A DNA stretch of 8,468 bases from an uncultured Gemmatimonadota bacterium (GCA_938030915.1 CALHIO010000282.1:1-8468); one strand, 5' to 3'. Counted from the first letter of the stretch, positions 1-7,201 are shown. Notes: a model not told the origin generated them from the sequence alone. Numbers and translations: made by a program.

Positions 1-1
1 C

Positions 2-733
2 TCGAATGGGGAGGTGATCCGTCGCCTGAGCGGGCCCGCGTCACCGGGGATTCATCAGGTGGAGTGGGGCATGGAGCGGGCCGGAGTGCGATCAGCGACC
101 CGGCCTGAACCGACGGATCCGGAAGCGGCCTCCGAGCCCGGCGGTCCGTTGGCCTTGCCGGGCGACTACACCGTGCGTGTCATCTCCCACGCGGACACGG
201 TCGAGGTGTCTGGCCGAGTCGTGCCGGATCCCCGCATCGAATTCGACCCGGCGACGGCTTTGCGGGTAGCGGGGCTTCACGATCGCCTCCTCGAGGCGGA
301 GCGTCGGGCGACCGCGATAGCCGATCGGATCCGCGACGCCCGGGAGGCGATCGGCCGCGTTCAGGATCTCCTGGAGGAGCGCGAGGGTGAGGCTGTGGAC
401 TCGCTGACGTCACACGGTGACCGACTTGATGATGCGCTCGACGAGTTCTACACCGACATCGCGGGCGAGAGCGGACAACGGAGTCGTAACGATCCGTCGC
501 GTCTCACGTCCCGGCTTCGGGCAGCGTCACGCGCGCTACTGTCCGCCCGATGGCAGGAGCCGAGTCAAGCCACCGTTCGATCGCTCGAACGGGCGGAGGC
601 GGCGGTGAGCACTCTCGGCGCGCGCGTCGACCAGTGGTTCGGGCAGGAATGGGCCGCGTACCGTGAAGCGGTCGATGCTGCCAAGTTGAGTTTGCTCGAG
701 GGAGCAGGGTCGGGGGGAGGGCTGTCCCCGTGA
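2..733 (+). CDS. C-terminal part of a secreted BNR/VPS10 (sortilin-like) beta-propeller protein, 5' end outside window
   Basis: The frame is open to the left edge (SNGE precedes the GTG at 14), so this is the last 243 residues of a larger protein rather than a gene starting at 14. Residues 16-24 (GIHQVEWGM) and the strand-rich stretch PGDYTVRV (53-60) leading to VVPDPR (73-78) match the C-terminal beta-sandwich and 'DPR' hinge that follow the BNR/WD40-like propeller in the large bacterial sortilin-like 'glycosyl hydrolase' proteins. Residues about 85-235 are charged, helical and heptad-like, as is usual in the tails of that family. The catalytic activity of the family is not established; these are exported proteins of roughly 1,000 residues. 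The propeller itself is not in the window, so the family call rests on the tail alone. The stop overlaps the next gene's start by four bases (GTGA), which suggests co-transcription and translational coupling. Confidence 0.7.
   Translation, partial: SNGEVIRRLSGPASPGIHQVEWGMERAGVRSATRPEPTDPEAASEPGGPLALPGDYTVRVISHADTVEVSGRVVPDPRIEFDPATALRVAGLHDRLLEAERRATAIADRIRDAREAIGRVQDLLEEREGEAVDSLTSHGDRLDDALDEFYTDIAGESGQRSRNDPSRLTSRLRAASRALLSARWQEPSQATVRSLERAEAAVSTLGARVDQWFGQEWAAYREAVDAAKLSLLEGAGSGGGLSP
716..720 (+). promoter_or_regulatory. Ribosome binding site deciding the GTG start at 730
   Basis: GGAGG inside a G-rich run sits nine bases before the GTG that overlaps the upstream stop. It supports the GTG over the in-frame ATG at 739, which would have an 18-base gap. 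Confidence 0.6.
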
Positions 734-1713
734 GCGGGATGGCCCTGCGCGAGGAAGCGGCGCCTCTGGTCCCACGAAACCGCAGGGCGCTGGCGGCCCT
801 GTGCTTGATATTGTCGATGGTGGCCACCGCCTGCGCCGGAGGAGGCGAATCCCGCATCGTTGCCTTCGGAGACGTGCACGGCGACCTGGAGGCCGCACGC
901 AGCGCGCTGCGACTTGCGGGCGCCATCGACGAACAGGACCGCTGGATCGGTGGCGAACTGATCGTCGTGCAGACGGGTGACCAACTGGATCGCGGCGATC
1001 AGGAACGAGCCATCCTGGATCTCTTCGAGCGGCTGCGGGTCGACGCGAGAGCGGCAGGTGGTGCATTTCACGCCTTGCTGGGCAACCACGAGCTGATGAA
1101 CGTGCGGGGTGACCTGCGCTACGTGACGGACGGCGGGTTCGCCGACTTCATGGACGTCGTGGCGTACGAGCCCGGCGACTCTCTCATGGTCTGGGATGGC
1201 GCGTCCGGGACGTTCAGAGCCGCGACGCTCGCTGACTTCGAACCGCGGCAGCGCGCCCGCATGGCCGCGTTCATGCCCGGAGGGCCGTACGCCGAGCTAC
1301 TGGCGCGGCGTCAGGTCATTCTGCAGGTCGGCGACAACGTGTTCGTGCACGGTGGGGTACTCCCGAGTCACGTCGCCCACGGGATCGACGAGATCAACCA
1401 CGCGGCGCAGAGGTGGCTCCGGGGAGAGGCAGAACTCCCACCCGTGCTGTCGGGTCCACAGAGCCCCCAATGGACTCGCTTGTATTCCTCGGATCCCGAC
1501 TCCGTCGCATGCGGGGTGCTCGAAGAGGCGCTGACCGCCCTGCACGCCGAGCGAATCGTCATGGGACACACCCGGCAGGAGGCTGGGATCGCCAGCGCGT
1601 GCGGCTCGCGTGCGTGGCGTATCGATGTCGGCCTCGCCGCCTACTACGGGGGTCCCGTGGAGGTCCTTGAGATCGTCGGTGATTCGGTGCGGGTGCTCCG
1701 GAGCGCCCACTGA
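730..1713 (+). CDS. Secreted calcineurin-like metallophosphatase, lipoprotein (Shewanella-like PPP type)
   Basis: This 327-residue protein carries the full metallophosphoesterase motif series: GDVHG (47-51), GDQLDRG (83-89), GNHE (118-121), HGG (207-209) and GHT (279-281). These supply the Asp, His and Asn ligands of a two-metal centre that hydrolyses phosphoesters. The GDVHG...GDxxDRG...GNHE pattern followed by LMN and a long insert before HGG is closest to the bacterial Shewanella-like branch of PPP phosphatases; this is from memory of the family. Residues 17-35 form an Arg-containing N-region, a hydrophobic core and a candidate lipobox (VATAC, Cys35), so it probably acts outside the inner membrane. 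The GTG at 730 is preferred because GGAGG (716-720) lies nine bases upstream and the start overlaps the previous stop as GTGA. An ATG at 739 is in frame but too far from that site. The substrate (phosphoprotein, nucleotide or other ester) cannot be read from sequence. Confidence 0.87.
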   Translation: MSGMALREEAAPLVPRNRRALAALCLILSMVATACAGGGESRIVAFGDVHGDLEAARSALRLAGAIDEQDRWIGGELIVVQTGDQLDRGDQERAILDLFERLRVDARAAGGAFHALLGNHELMNVRGDLRYVTDGGFADFMDVVAYEPGDSLMVWDGASGTFRAATLADFEPRQRARMAAFMPGGPYAELLARRQVILQVGDNVFVHGGVLPSHVAHGIDEINHAAQRWLRGEAELPPVLSGPQSPQWTRLYSSDPDSVACGVLEEALTALHAERIVMGHTRQEAGIASACGSRAWRIDVGLAAYYGGPVEVLEIVGDSVRVLRSAH

Positions 1714-1765
1714 CGTGCGATCTCCGCCCCGGTGAAGTCGTGGCAGGGAAGGGGGCTGGCGGGAT

Positions 1766-3073
1766 TCAGGAAATGCCCAGGCTACTGAGCCACGAGACGA
1801 GGTCAGCCCTAGCCGCCGCCTGGGTCGGGGTCAGGCCGAGCTGAATGAGGTCGGTCCCCTCGTATGGATCGGCGAGGAGATCGAACAGCTGCTCCTCTCC
1901 GCTCGGACGGACGATCAGCTTGTACTGGTCCCCCCGGGCCGTAGTCCACATGCCCGCGCCGGCTTCCTCGATCCCGCTGTAGGCGTAGTCCCTATGGGGC
2001 GCGGCGGCGCTGAGGAGGGGCGAGAACGAGCGGCTGTCGTGGATCTGTGATACGGACACGCCCGCGAGTTCGGCGATGGTCGCGAAAAGGTCGGTGCTGC
2101 TGATCACACTGTCGTCCGTGCCCTGGCGTTGGAGCTGTCCGCCGGAGACCAGCATCGGGGTGTTGATCCCACCCTGATACACCGAGCCTTTCGCGGTACC
2201 GGACGTGTAGGGCGCCTGCACGGTCTGGCGCGGTGATCCGTTGTCTCCGATGAAGATCACCGTGGTCTCCGCCCGCTCAGCCGGGGACAGGCTGTCGAGC
2301 AGCCGTCCGATGTGGAAATCCATCGCCTCGATCGCGGCCATGTAGTAGGGCAGACCGTCCATCCCCGGTTGATACGGAGGCAGGGTCCCCTGCACGTGGG
2401 TATCGGTCGGGGGCACATGGAAGGGAGTGTGTGGCGCATTGTACGCCAGCCAAAGGAACCAGGAGTCGTCCTGGGCTTGAAGCCAGTCGATCGCGAGATC
2501 CGTGAGCACCTCGGTGCTGTATCCAGTCTCGGTCGTCGTCACACCGTCCGACGTCAGAGGCCACGCGTAATAGTCATCCACGTCCGACGAGAGCACGCCG
2601 GCGTAGTAGTCGATGCCCATCGACTCGGGGTTGAAAGACGCGGAGCGGGCGAGGTGCCACTTGCCGACCACGGCCGTCTTGTATGGTCGGTCCGAGGCGC
2701 TGGCGATGTAGGCCTGAAGCGTGGTCTCGGTCGATGCCAGCGCCGCGCCCGAGCGCGTCACGCCGGTGCGAAAACCGTGGCGCCCGGTGATGATCGAGGC
2801 ACGGGTAGGCGCGCACGTGGGTGTCACCCAGAGATTGGTGAACGTCAGCCCGCTCGTCGCGAGGCCGTTCAGCGTCGGGGTGGCGGGCTTGATCGCTCCC
2901 TCGGAGAACCCGGGCATGGCGTCCTTCCCCAGATCATCGGCGATGATGAGGAGAATGTTGCGATCGGAGTCGACCGAAGAGGTCGGTTCGGTCGGGACGA
3001 GCGTCGACTCGGGTGAGGTGCAGGCGCAGACGGCCAGGAAGAGTGCGAGGACGCTGTTTCGGTATTGAGGCAC
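1766..3073 (-). CDS. Sulfatase (arylsulfatase family), secreted lipoprotein
   Basis: A 435-residue type I sulfatase expected to hydrolyse sulfate esters using a formylglycine made from cysteine. Visible motifs in order: N-terminal metal aspartates in IIADDLG (43-49), the signature CAPTRASIITGR (87-98) that fits the C-x-P-x-R formylglycine rule, GKWHL (137-141), NAPHTPF (212-218) with the usual active-site histidine, GDNGS (276-280) with the second metal Asp-Asn pair, and the active-site lysine region GTAKGSVYQGG (292-302). Residues 6-18 are hydrophobic and end in a candidate lipobox (AVCAC, Cys18), so it is probably surface or periplasmic. Starts at GTG with AGGTGG (3077-3082) just upstream. 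It is last in the three-gene minus-strand run, 42 bases after the amidotransferase-like gene. No sulfatase-maturating enzyme is in the window, so maturation must be encoded elsewhere. The substrate (polysaccharide or small aryl sulfate) is unknown. Confidence 0.93.
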   Translation of the reverse strand: MPQYRNSVLALFLAVCACTSPESTLVPTEPTSSVDSDRNILLIIADDLGKDAMPGFSEGAIKPATPTLNGLATSGLTFTNLWVTPTCAPTRASIITGRHGFRTGVTRSGAALASTETTLQAYIASASDRPYKTAVVGKWHLARSASFNPESMGIDYYAGVLSSDVDDYYAWPLTSDGVTTTETGYSTEVLTDLAIDWLQAQDDSWFLWLAYNAPHTPFHVPPTDTHVQGTLPPYQPGMDGLPYYMAAIEAMDFHIGRLLDSLSPAERAETTVIFIGDNGSPRQTVQAPYTSGTAKGSVYQGGINTPMLVSGGQLQRQGTDDSVISSTDLFATIAELAGVSVSQIHDSRSFSPLLSAAAPHRDYAYSGIEEAGAGMWTTARGDQYKLIVRPSGEEQLFDLLADPYEGTDLIQLGLTPTQAAARADLVSWLSSLGIS

Positions 3074-3076
3074 GAT

Positions 3077-3082
3077 CCACCT
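3077..3082 (-). promoter_or_regulatory. Ribosome binding site of the sulfatase gene
   Basis: Read on the minus strand this is AGGTGG, ending three bases before the GTG start at 3073 (six bases from the AGG core). It supports the GTG as the true start; no upstream in-frame ATG with a better site is seen. Confidence 0.5.
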
Positions 3083-3102
3083 GTGAGATCGAGTGACTTC
3101 GG

Positions 3103-3139
3103 GACGTCCGGGCGTCTAGCTGCCCGAAATCCGGACGTC
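3103..3139 (-). other. Inverted repeats around the stop codon between the amidotransferase and sulfatase genes
   Basis: A perfect 9-base arm (3103-3111, GACGTCCGG) is complementary to 3131-3139 (CCGGACGTC), enclosing 19 bases that include the TAG stop at 3118-3116. A second, mutually exclusive pairing exists: CGGGC at 3109-3113 with GCCCG at 3122-3126. A third complementary pair is TTCGGG at 3098-3103 with CCCGAA at 3123-3128. No T-run follows, so it is not a standard intrinsic terminator. It could be an intercistronic stem that sets the ratio of the two products, or a chance product of high GC. Confidence 0.4.
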
Positions 3140-4693
3140 GTCGAGGTAGCACATCTCGCTGACTGCACCCGTCTCGCACTTGAAGCGCACCGCGGTCGTA
3201 GAGGGTGAAAGCGTGAACGTCCGAGTCTGGAAGTCGCTGTTGTCCTCCCGGCCCGTGCCGAGATGCTCGAGCGAGATCCAGCTACCGTCGAACACCTGCA
3301 CCTCCCAGTCGTCGGCGGCATCGAGGCCGACCAGCATGCGCCGGTACGTCAACTGGATCGACGAGAAGCCCACTGCGTCGAAGGAGGCTTCGATGAAGCT
3401 GTCCTTGCCCGAGCCCGTGCGCTTCGCGCGGGCGCTGTAGAGACCTTCGGCCGCGTTCTCCGAGACGACCGACCACCGACGCCCGGAGCCGTATACCGAC
3501 CACTGGGCGAGCGAGCCAATCTCGAAGCCATCCGCAAAGATGGAGCCTGGGGGCGGAGGATCGGTCTCGTCTTCGTCCGCCGGATCCGAGCATCCCGGGT
3601 CGGCGAGGTCGACCCATCCGTCGGAGTCGTTGTCCACGCCGTCGGAGCAGGCAGGCGGTACCGGGTCGGCCTCGTCGGTGTCCGCGGCATCGGCACACCC
3701 CGGGTCCGCGAGGTCGATCAACCCATCGGAGTCGTTGTCCACTCCATCGGAGCACGCAGCCGGTCCCGTGCCGGGCGCGCGGGTCACCGGCTGCTGGAAC
3801 ACCCAGTCCACCATGGTCCAGAGCATAGGCCAGTCGCTGCCATCGGGTCCGTCCGACAGCTCGGAGCCGAAGTCGGTGCCGTCCCGGTCGTCGTCCTCCT
3901 CGATTTCCGGATGCGGGCCGACGAGCACGGCTCTTCCGGCGCCGTAATCGATCCCGATCACCCCCGGGGCTCCGTCCGCCGCCGGGTTTGTCGGCACGAC
4001 CCACGAGGCGAAGGTCTCGATCGCCTGACCTTCGTGTGGTACGAAATACGGCTCGCCGTAGTAGAGAACGTCCCGCCGGGCCGGTTCGAAGACGTTCGCC
4101 TCGAAATCGAGATTCATGTCCATCGGAGTCATGACGTACTCCGGCCATGGCGCGATCTCTTCGATCGGGCCAATGCAGTCGCCGTCGAATACATCGGACG
4201 GATAGTCCAGGTAGTCCCCCTCCCAGATCGTGACGTCGCAAAGGTAGAAGGCCCCTGCACTCATTCCGATGTACGCGCCGCCCGCGGAGATGAAGTCGCG
4301 GATGTGCTGGTCGCCCGAAGCCGTCAGAGACTGGTTGTAGTTGCCGGCCCAACCGCCCGGCATGAACAAACCGTCGTATCGCCCCACGAGCTTCCCGCGG
4401 TTGATCTGATTCTTGCCGACGGCCTCCCAGGTGTGACCCTTCCACGTCAGGAAGTTCGTGAAGGCGAGGATGCTGGGCTCCCATGTCCCGCTCCCCGTAT
4501 ACACCGCCCAGTGTCTCGAGTACTCGGACTCCGCCGCCACGACGGCGGCAGAGGGCCCCGAAGACGTACCGGGCGTCTCTCGAGCCGAGGGGGACAGACC
4601 TGCCGGTTCGCCGGAGCAGGCCCACATCGTCAGTACGATCCCCAGCGTTGCGCCGACCTGGCGCCGGCGCGTCACGGCGCCCCCGAGGTGCAT
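3116..4693 (-). CDS. Secreted lipoprotein with BPL_N / class I amidotransferase-like domain, acidic tandem repeats and C-terminal beta-sandwich-like domain
   Basis: 525 residues from the ATG at 4693. Residues 8-26 form a signal peptide (TRRR, hydrophobic core, Cys26 in MWAC), suggesting a lipoprotein. Residues about 60-302 form an amidotransferase-like alpha/beta domain of the BPL_N type: FMPGGWAGNY (110-119), the nucleophile elbow GMSAGA (143-148) and GPHPE (259-263), where His261 and Glu263 sit where a triad would be expected. The elbow has Ser145 where class I amidotransferases have Cys. Residues 313-347 and 348-382 are near-identical 35-residue repeats (ACSDGVDNDSDG...DLADPGC), cysteine- and Asp-rich and probably calcium-binding or a rigid spacer. 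Residues 385-525 look like a beta-sandwich adhesion or carbohydrate-binding module with two cysteines. Despite the domain name it is not a biotin ligase. An in-frame GTG at 4675 overlaps the nuclease stop as GTGA and keeps the whole signal peptide, so it is an equally good start. The biochemical role is unknown. Confidence 0.8.
   Translation of the reverse strand: MHLGGAVTRRRQVGATLGIVLTMWACSGEPAGLSPSARETPGTSSGPSAAVVAAESEYSRHWAVYTGSGTWEPSILAFTNFLTWKGHTWEAVGKNQINRGKLVGRYDGLFMPGGWAGNYNQSLTASGDQHIRDFISAGGAYIGMSAGAFYLCDVTIWEGDYLDYPSDVFDGDCIGPIEEIAPWPEYVMTPMDMNLDFEANVFEPARRDVLYYGEPYFVPHEGQAIETFASWVVPTNPAADGAPGVIGIDYGAGRAVLVGPHPEIEEDDDRDGTDFGSELSDGPDGSDWPMLWTMVDWVFQQPVTRAPGTGPAACSDGVDNDSDGLIDLADPGCADAADTDEADPVPPACSDGVDNDSDGWVDLADPGCSDPADEDETDPPPPGSIFADGFEIGSLAQWSVYGSGRRWSVVSENAAEGLYSARAKRTGSGKDSFIEASFDAVGFSSIQLTYRRMLVGLDAADDWEVQVFDGSWISLEHLGTGREDNSDFQTRTFTLSPSTTAVRFKCETGAVSEMCYLDDVRISGS
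3548..3757 (-). repeat. Two tandem 105-base coding repeats (35 residues each)
   Basis: Unit one is 3757-3653 and unit two 3652-3548 in reading order. They encode ACSDGVDNDSDG-x-x-DLADPGC followed by an acidic, proline-ending tail. The first twelve residues and the DLADPGC block are identical; most differences are in the tail. The DxDxDG-like core and paired cysteines resemble calcium-binding spacer repeats common in exported bacterial proteins. They lie between the amidotransferase-like and C-terminal domains and look like a recent in-frame duplication. Confidence 0.85.
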
Positions 4694-7065
4694 GTCACCG
4701 AGTTACTGGTCGGATCATACGTCCAGCCCGAGCCACTCACGGAGTCCACGCATGCGCTGAACGAGAAGCCGCCTTTCTTCTTGGGCCCCGACACGATCGC
4801 CACGCCGTTTGCATCCGTGACGGCAGAGCCGGTGCCGGAAACGTCACCGGAGAAGACGACCGTCACCGTGAGGCCCGAGACGCTCTGACCGGACTCGTCC
4901 ACGACCGACACGGTCGCTTGGGCCCGGAGATTGCGGCCGCCCGAAGCGACGAGATCAGCCGACATCGATGCTACATGGACCGACCCGGGCTCGGGGGAGG
5001 GAGCCGGTGTCGCCGAAGCCTCCGGGCCTGCCGCGCTCTCGTTGCCCGAGATATCGATCGAGGTGACGGCGTACGAGTAGGTGACCCCGTTCGTCACGGC
5101 GGTGTCGGTCCAGTCACTCTGCCCTACCGGAGCCGTGGTCTGGCGAGTCGGGGTCGGATCTGCGCCGGTCCATCGGTACACGTGGTAGCCGGCGAGATCG
5201 GGAGCCGACACGTCCGCCCAGTCGAGATCCACGACGGCGTCTCCGCCGGTCGCCGTCAGGCTCTGGGGCACGGCGGGCGGCGTCGAGTCGTCGCCACCGC
5301 CACCGCCGCCGCCATCCCCTCCACTGAACGTCTGTCCGTCATTCGGGAGCCCGGGGCTCGACGGTGCAGGGGCCTGCCATGTGAAGGACGTCGCACGGTC
5401 CCCGTTGCCGACGAGCTGCAACGATCGGGCACCCCGCTCGTTGCCTGACTCCGAGACGCCGATGTCCGCGGCCGTCATGCCGGCTGCCGGGCCAGAGGCC
5501 GCCGTGAGGGAGCCCTCGTATGCGAGGAAGTCCACGACCGACCCGGAGGCATCCACGAGCGCGATCCCGTCAGGGGAGCCGTTCTGGAGCCCGGGAAAGC
5601 TCACGGACACGGTTCCGAAACCACCCGACTGATCCGGGATCGAGCCACCCAGGTCGACGGAGCCATACACGCCACCGCCCGAACCGTTGTACCCGACCAC
5701 TGCCCAACCGGTGACATCGGTCCCGGCGGGGCCTGCGATCTCGACGAACTCGTTCCGGTCGCCGCCCTTGTTGTCGTAGTGGAATTCATTGATCCACGGC
5801 GCGGTGGTTGTCCCGCCGGTCGGCGTGGCCGCCACCCCCGACGTCAGCTCCGACTCGTTGCCGGATACATCGGTTGCCGACACGGCATAGGTGTAGGTCG
5901 TCCCATTCACGACGCCGTCGTCGGTGTAGTCGGGGGACGTCACGAGAGCGGGGGTGAGTCGGGTCCACGGCGCTCCGCCCGACTCCAAGCGGTACACGGT
6001 GTACCCAGCCAGGTCAGGAGACGGGCTCGCCGACCACGAAAGCTGAACGACGCCGTCACCGGGGTCGGCTGAGAGCGCATCCGGCATCACGGGGGGATCG
6101 GTATCGCCGCCACCCCCATCGCACACGCTAGAGAAGACGCAACCCACCCACTCGGGATGGTCGATGAAAGGATTCCGGTTGCCCTGGAACGAAGAAATCA
6201 CCGAGTGGCGATTGCGCTCCCGGTCGTCCACCGGATCCTCTGCGTGCCACGCGAGGAGGACTTCGAGCATCCCCATGTAGGCTTTGCCGTCGAATCCTTC
6301 ATCCCAGACATTGCCGCCCGTCACCTGAATCAATGTCGGGTCGTCCGTCAGGATGAGGTCCGGTTCCGCTGACCCGTCGGCGTGGGAGCCTCCTTCGTAC
6401 CGGACGTCCAGATACAGCAGCGCCCGGGCGATATCTCCCCGGCGTCCCGGCCACACCTCCCAGCTACCATCGGACCCCGTCCCGGTCCTCCAGTTCGAGT
6501 TACCTGGATAGGTGCCCGTTCCTCCACCCCGACCGTCGTTGAACTCGGTCGGGCGCTCGTCGCAACCGAGGCTGCACGTACGGAACGGCATGTTGCCGCG
6601 GGATGAGTTGTAGCTGTCGTTGGACAGGAAGAGTGCATGCACGTCCGTATACGGCATGTTGGTCGACCCGTCGTTCGGGAAGCCGTAGGACTTGGGCCAC
6701 GAATGCTCGCGGTTGTAGTCGGTGTTCCCTCCACCCGCTTTCGCATACGACGCGTTCAGGTAGACGTCGATGATGCGCCCGGAGTCGGCCGGGTCCTCCT
6801 GGGCGAGCTCGAGGATGTCCCACGTGTCGGTCGCGGTCGACGTATACGGGAACCGGGTGTGATCGTCGATCGCGGCGTGGAGCGAGAGCCGGAGTGCCGC
6901 CGCGGAGGAGGCGTCGACGGACGCGTAGTAGTCCGCTGGGGGAAGGATCGACAGCTGAGGCGCTGGCTCGGAGACCGAGGGTGCGGTCGGCGTTCCGTCG
7001 ATGCAGCCGGTCATGAGAAGACCGCAGGCGGCGGCCAGCGCCGTTCTTCGAGAGGGTAAATTCAT
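4672..7065 (-). CDS. Secreted multidomain endonuclease I (EndA/Vvn/NucM family) lipoprotein with FN3, lamin-tail and Ig-like domains
   Basis: 797 residues from the ATG at 7065. Residues 1-21 are a clean signal peptide (MNLPSRR, hydrophobic core, LMTGC with Cys21). About 39-311 is a DNA/RNA endonuclease I domain: TDYNREHSWPKSYGF (115-129) with catalytic His121, DVHALFLSNDSYNSSRGNMPF-like block (141-161) with the metal-binding Asn probably near 153, GDIARALLYLDVRY (210-223), and the closing block with RNRHSV and GNRNPFIDHPEW (about 283-306). Then FN3 (324-414), a lamin-tail domain (422-574, starting WINEFHYDN), a Gly/Asp linker (582-593), a second FN3 (596-686) and an Ig-like domain (692-797). 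The family makes nonspecific nicks and breaks in DNA or RNA in the periplasm or outside the cell. Another in-frame ATG at 7098 adds eleven residues that do not improve the signal peptide; neither start has a clear Shine-Dalgarno. First gene of the run, overlapping the next gene. A role in digesting extracellular DNA is inferred. Confidence 0.9.
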   Translation of the reverse strand: MNLPSRRTALAAACGLLMTGCIDGTPTAPSVSEPAPQLSILPPADYYASVDASSAAALRLSLHAAIDDHTRFPYTSTATDTWDILELAQEDPADSGRIIDVYLNASYAKAGGGNTDYNREHSWPKSYGFPNDGSTNMPYTDVHALFLSNDSYNSSRGNMPFRTCSLGCDERPTEFNDGRGGGTGTYPGNSNWRTGTGSDGSWEVWPGRRGDIARALLYLDVRYEGGSHADGSAEPDLILTDDPTLIQVTGGNVWDEGFDGKAYMGMLEVLLAWHAEDPVDDRERNRHSVISSFQGNRNPFIDHPEWVGCVFSSVCDGGGGDTDPPVMPDALSADPGDGVVQLSWSASPSPDLAGYTVYRLESGGAPWTRLTPALVTSPDYTDDGVVNGTTYTYAVSATDVSGNESELTSGVAATPTGGTTTAPWINEFHYDNKGGDRNEFVEIAGPAGTDVTGWAVVGYNGSGGGVYGSVDLGGSIPDQSGGFGTVSVSFPGLQNGSPDGIALVDASGSVVDFLAYEGSLTAASGPAAGMTAADIGVSESGNERGARSLQLVGNGDRATSFTWQAPAPSSPGLPNDGQTFSGGDGGGGGGGDDSTPPAVPQSLTATGGDAVVDLDWADVSAPDLAGYHVYRWTGADPTPTRQTTAPVGQSDWTDTAVTNGVTYSYAVTSIDISGNESAAGPEASATPAPSPEPGSVHVASMSADLVASGGRNLRAQATVSVVDESGQSVSGLTVTVVFSGDVSGTGSAVTDANGVAIVSGPKKKGGFSFSACVDSVSGSGWTYDPTSNSVTCTSGAP
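4673..4675 (-). promoter_or_regulatory. Alternative GTG start with 4-base stop/start overlap
   Basis: The nuclease TGA (4674-4672) and an in-frame GTG of the next gene (4675-4673) form GTGA, the same arrangement as at 730-733 on the plus strand. The protein from this start, MTRRRQVGATLGIVLTMWAC, is a compact lipoprotein signal. The G-rich stretch just upstream is only a weak ribosome site; the ATG at 4693 has the weak site CGGTGA. The choice stays open, but tight coupling of the two genes holds for both. Confidence 0.45.
5287..5322 (-). repeat. Glycine-rich linker, imperfect trinucleotide tract
   Basis: Imperfect GGN repeats encode a run of glycines broken by Asp (GGDGGGGGGGDD) between the lamin-tail domain and the second FN3 of the nuclease. 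It looks like a flexible interdomain linker; the tract may vary in length between strains by slippage. Confidence 0.7.
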
Positions 7066-7201
7066 GCAAACTTGGGGAGGCGATGACGACCCTCTCATTT
7101 TGCCATGGACAGGTGCCCGAAGTCCAGCCTTGGCTGAGCAGACGGCGCATCAGCGCAACACAACCCCATCCGCCGTGAGCTCCTGAATCGGACCTCAGGT
7201 G

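Noticed and set aside
1714..1765. Terminator between the convergent phosphatase and sulfatase genes
   Set aside because: I found no inverted repeat with a T-run in these 52 bases.
2312..3016. Plus-strand open frame of 234 codons opposite the sulfatase
   Set aside because: The sulfatase on the other strand has all its catalytic motifs; this frame has none and is antisense.
3116..4693. Biotin-protein ligase
   Set aside because: Only the amidotransferase-like N-terminal domain type (BPL_N) is shared; the ligase catalytic domain is absent and the protein is exported.
3263..4888. Long plus-strand open frame (541 codons) opposite the amidotransferase-like gene
   Set aside because: The translation is Arg/Val/Gly-rich without motifs, while the opposite strand encodes recognisable domains. 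Long antisense frames are expected in high-GC genes.
5287..5322. GGN repeat tract as a possible CRISPR or regulatory repeat
   Set aside because: It is in frame and encodes a glycine linker between two domains.
4483..5448. Plus-strand open frame of 321 codons over the nuclease 3' half
   Set aside because: Arg-rich low-complexity translation and no family signature; it is the shadow of the FN3/lamin-tail/Ig coding region.
7095..7106. Three-codon leader frame (ATG GCA AAA TGA) overlapping the ATG at 7098
   Set aside because: Too short to assess, no ribosome site, and the ATG at 7065 is the more likely nuclease start.
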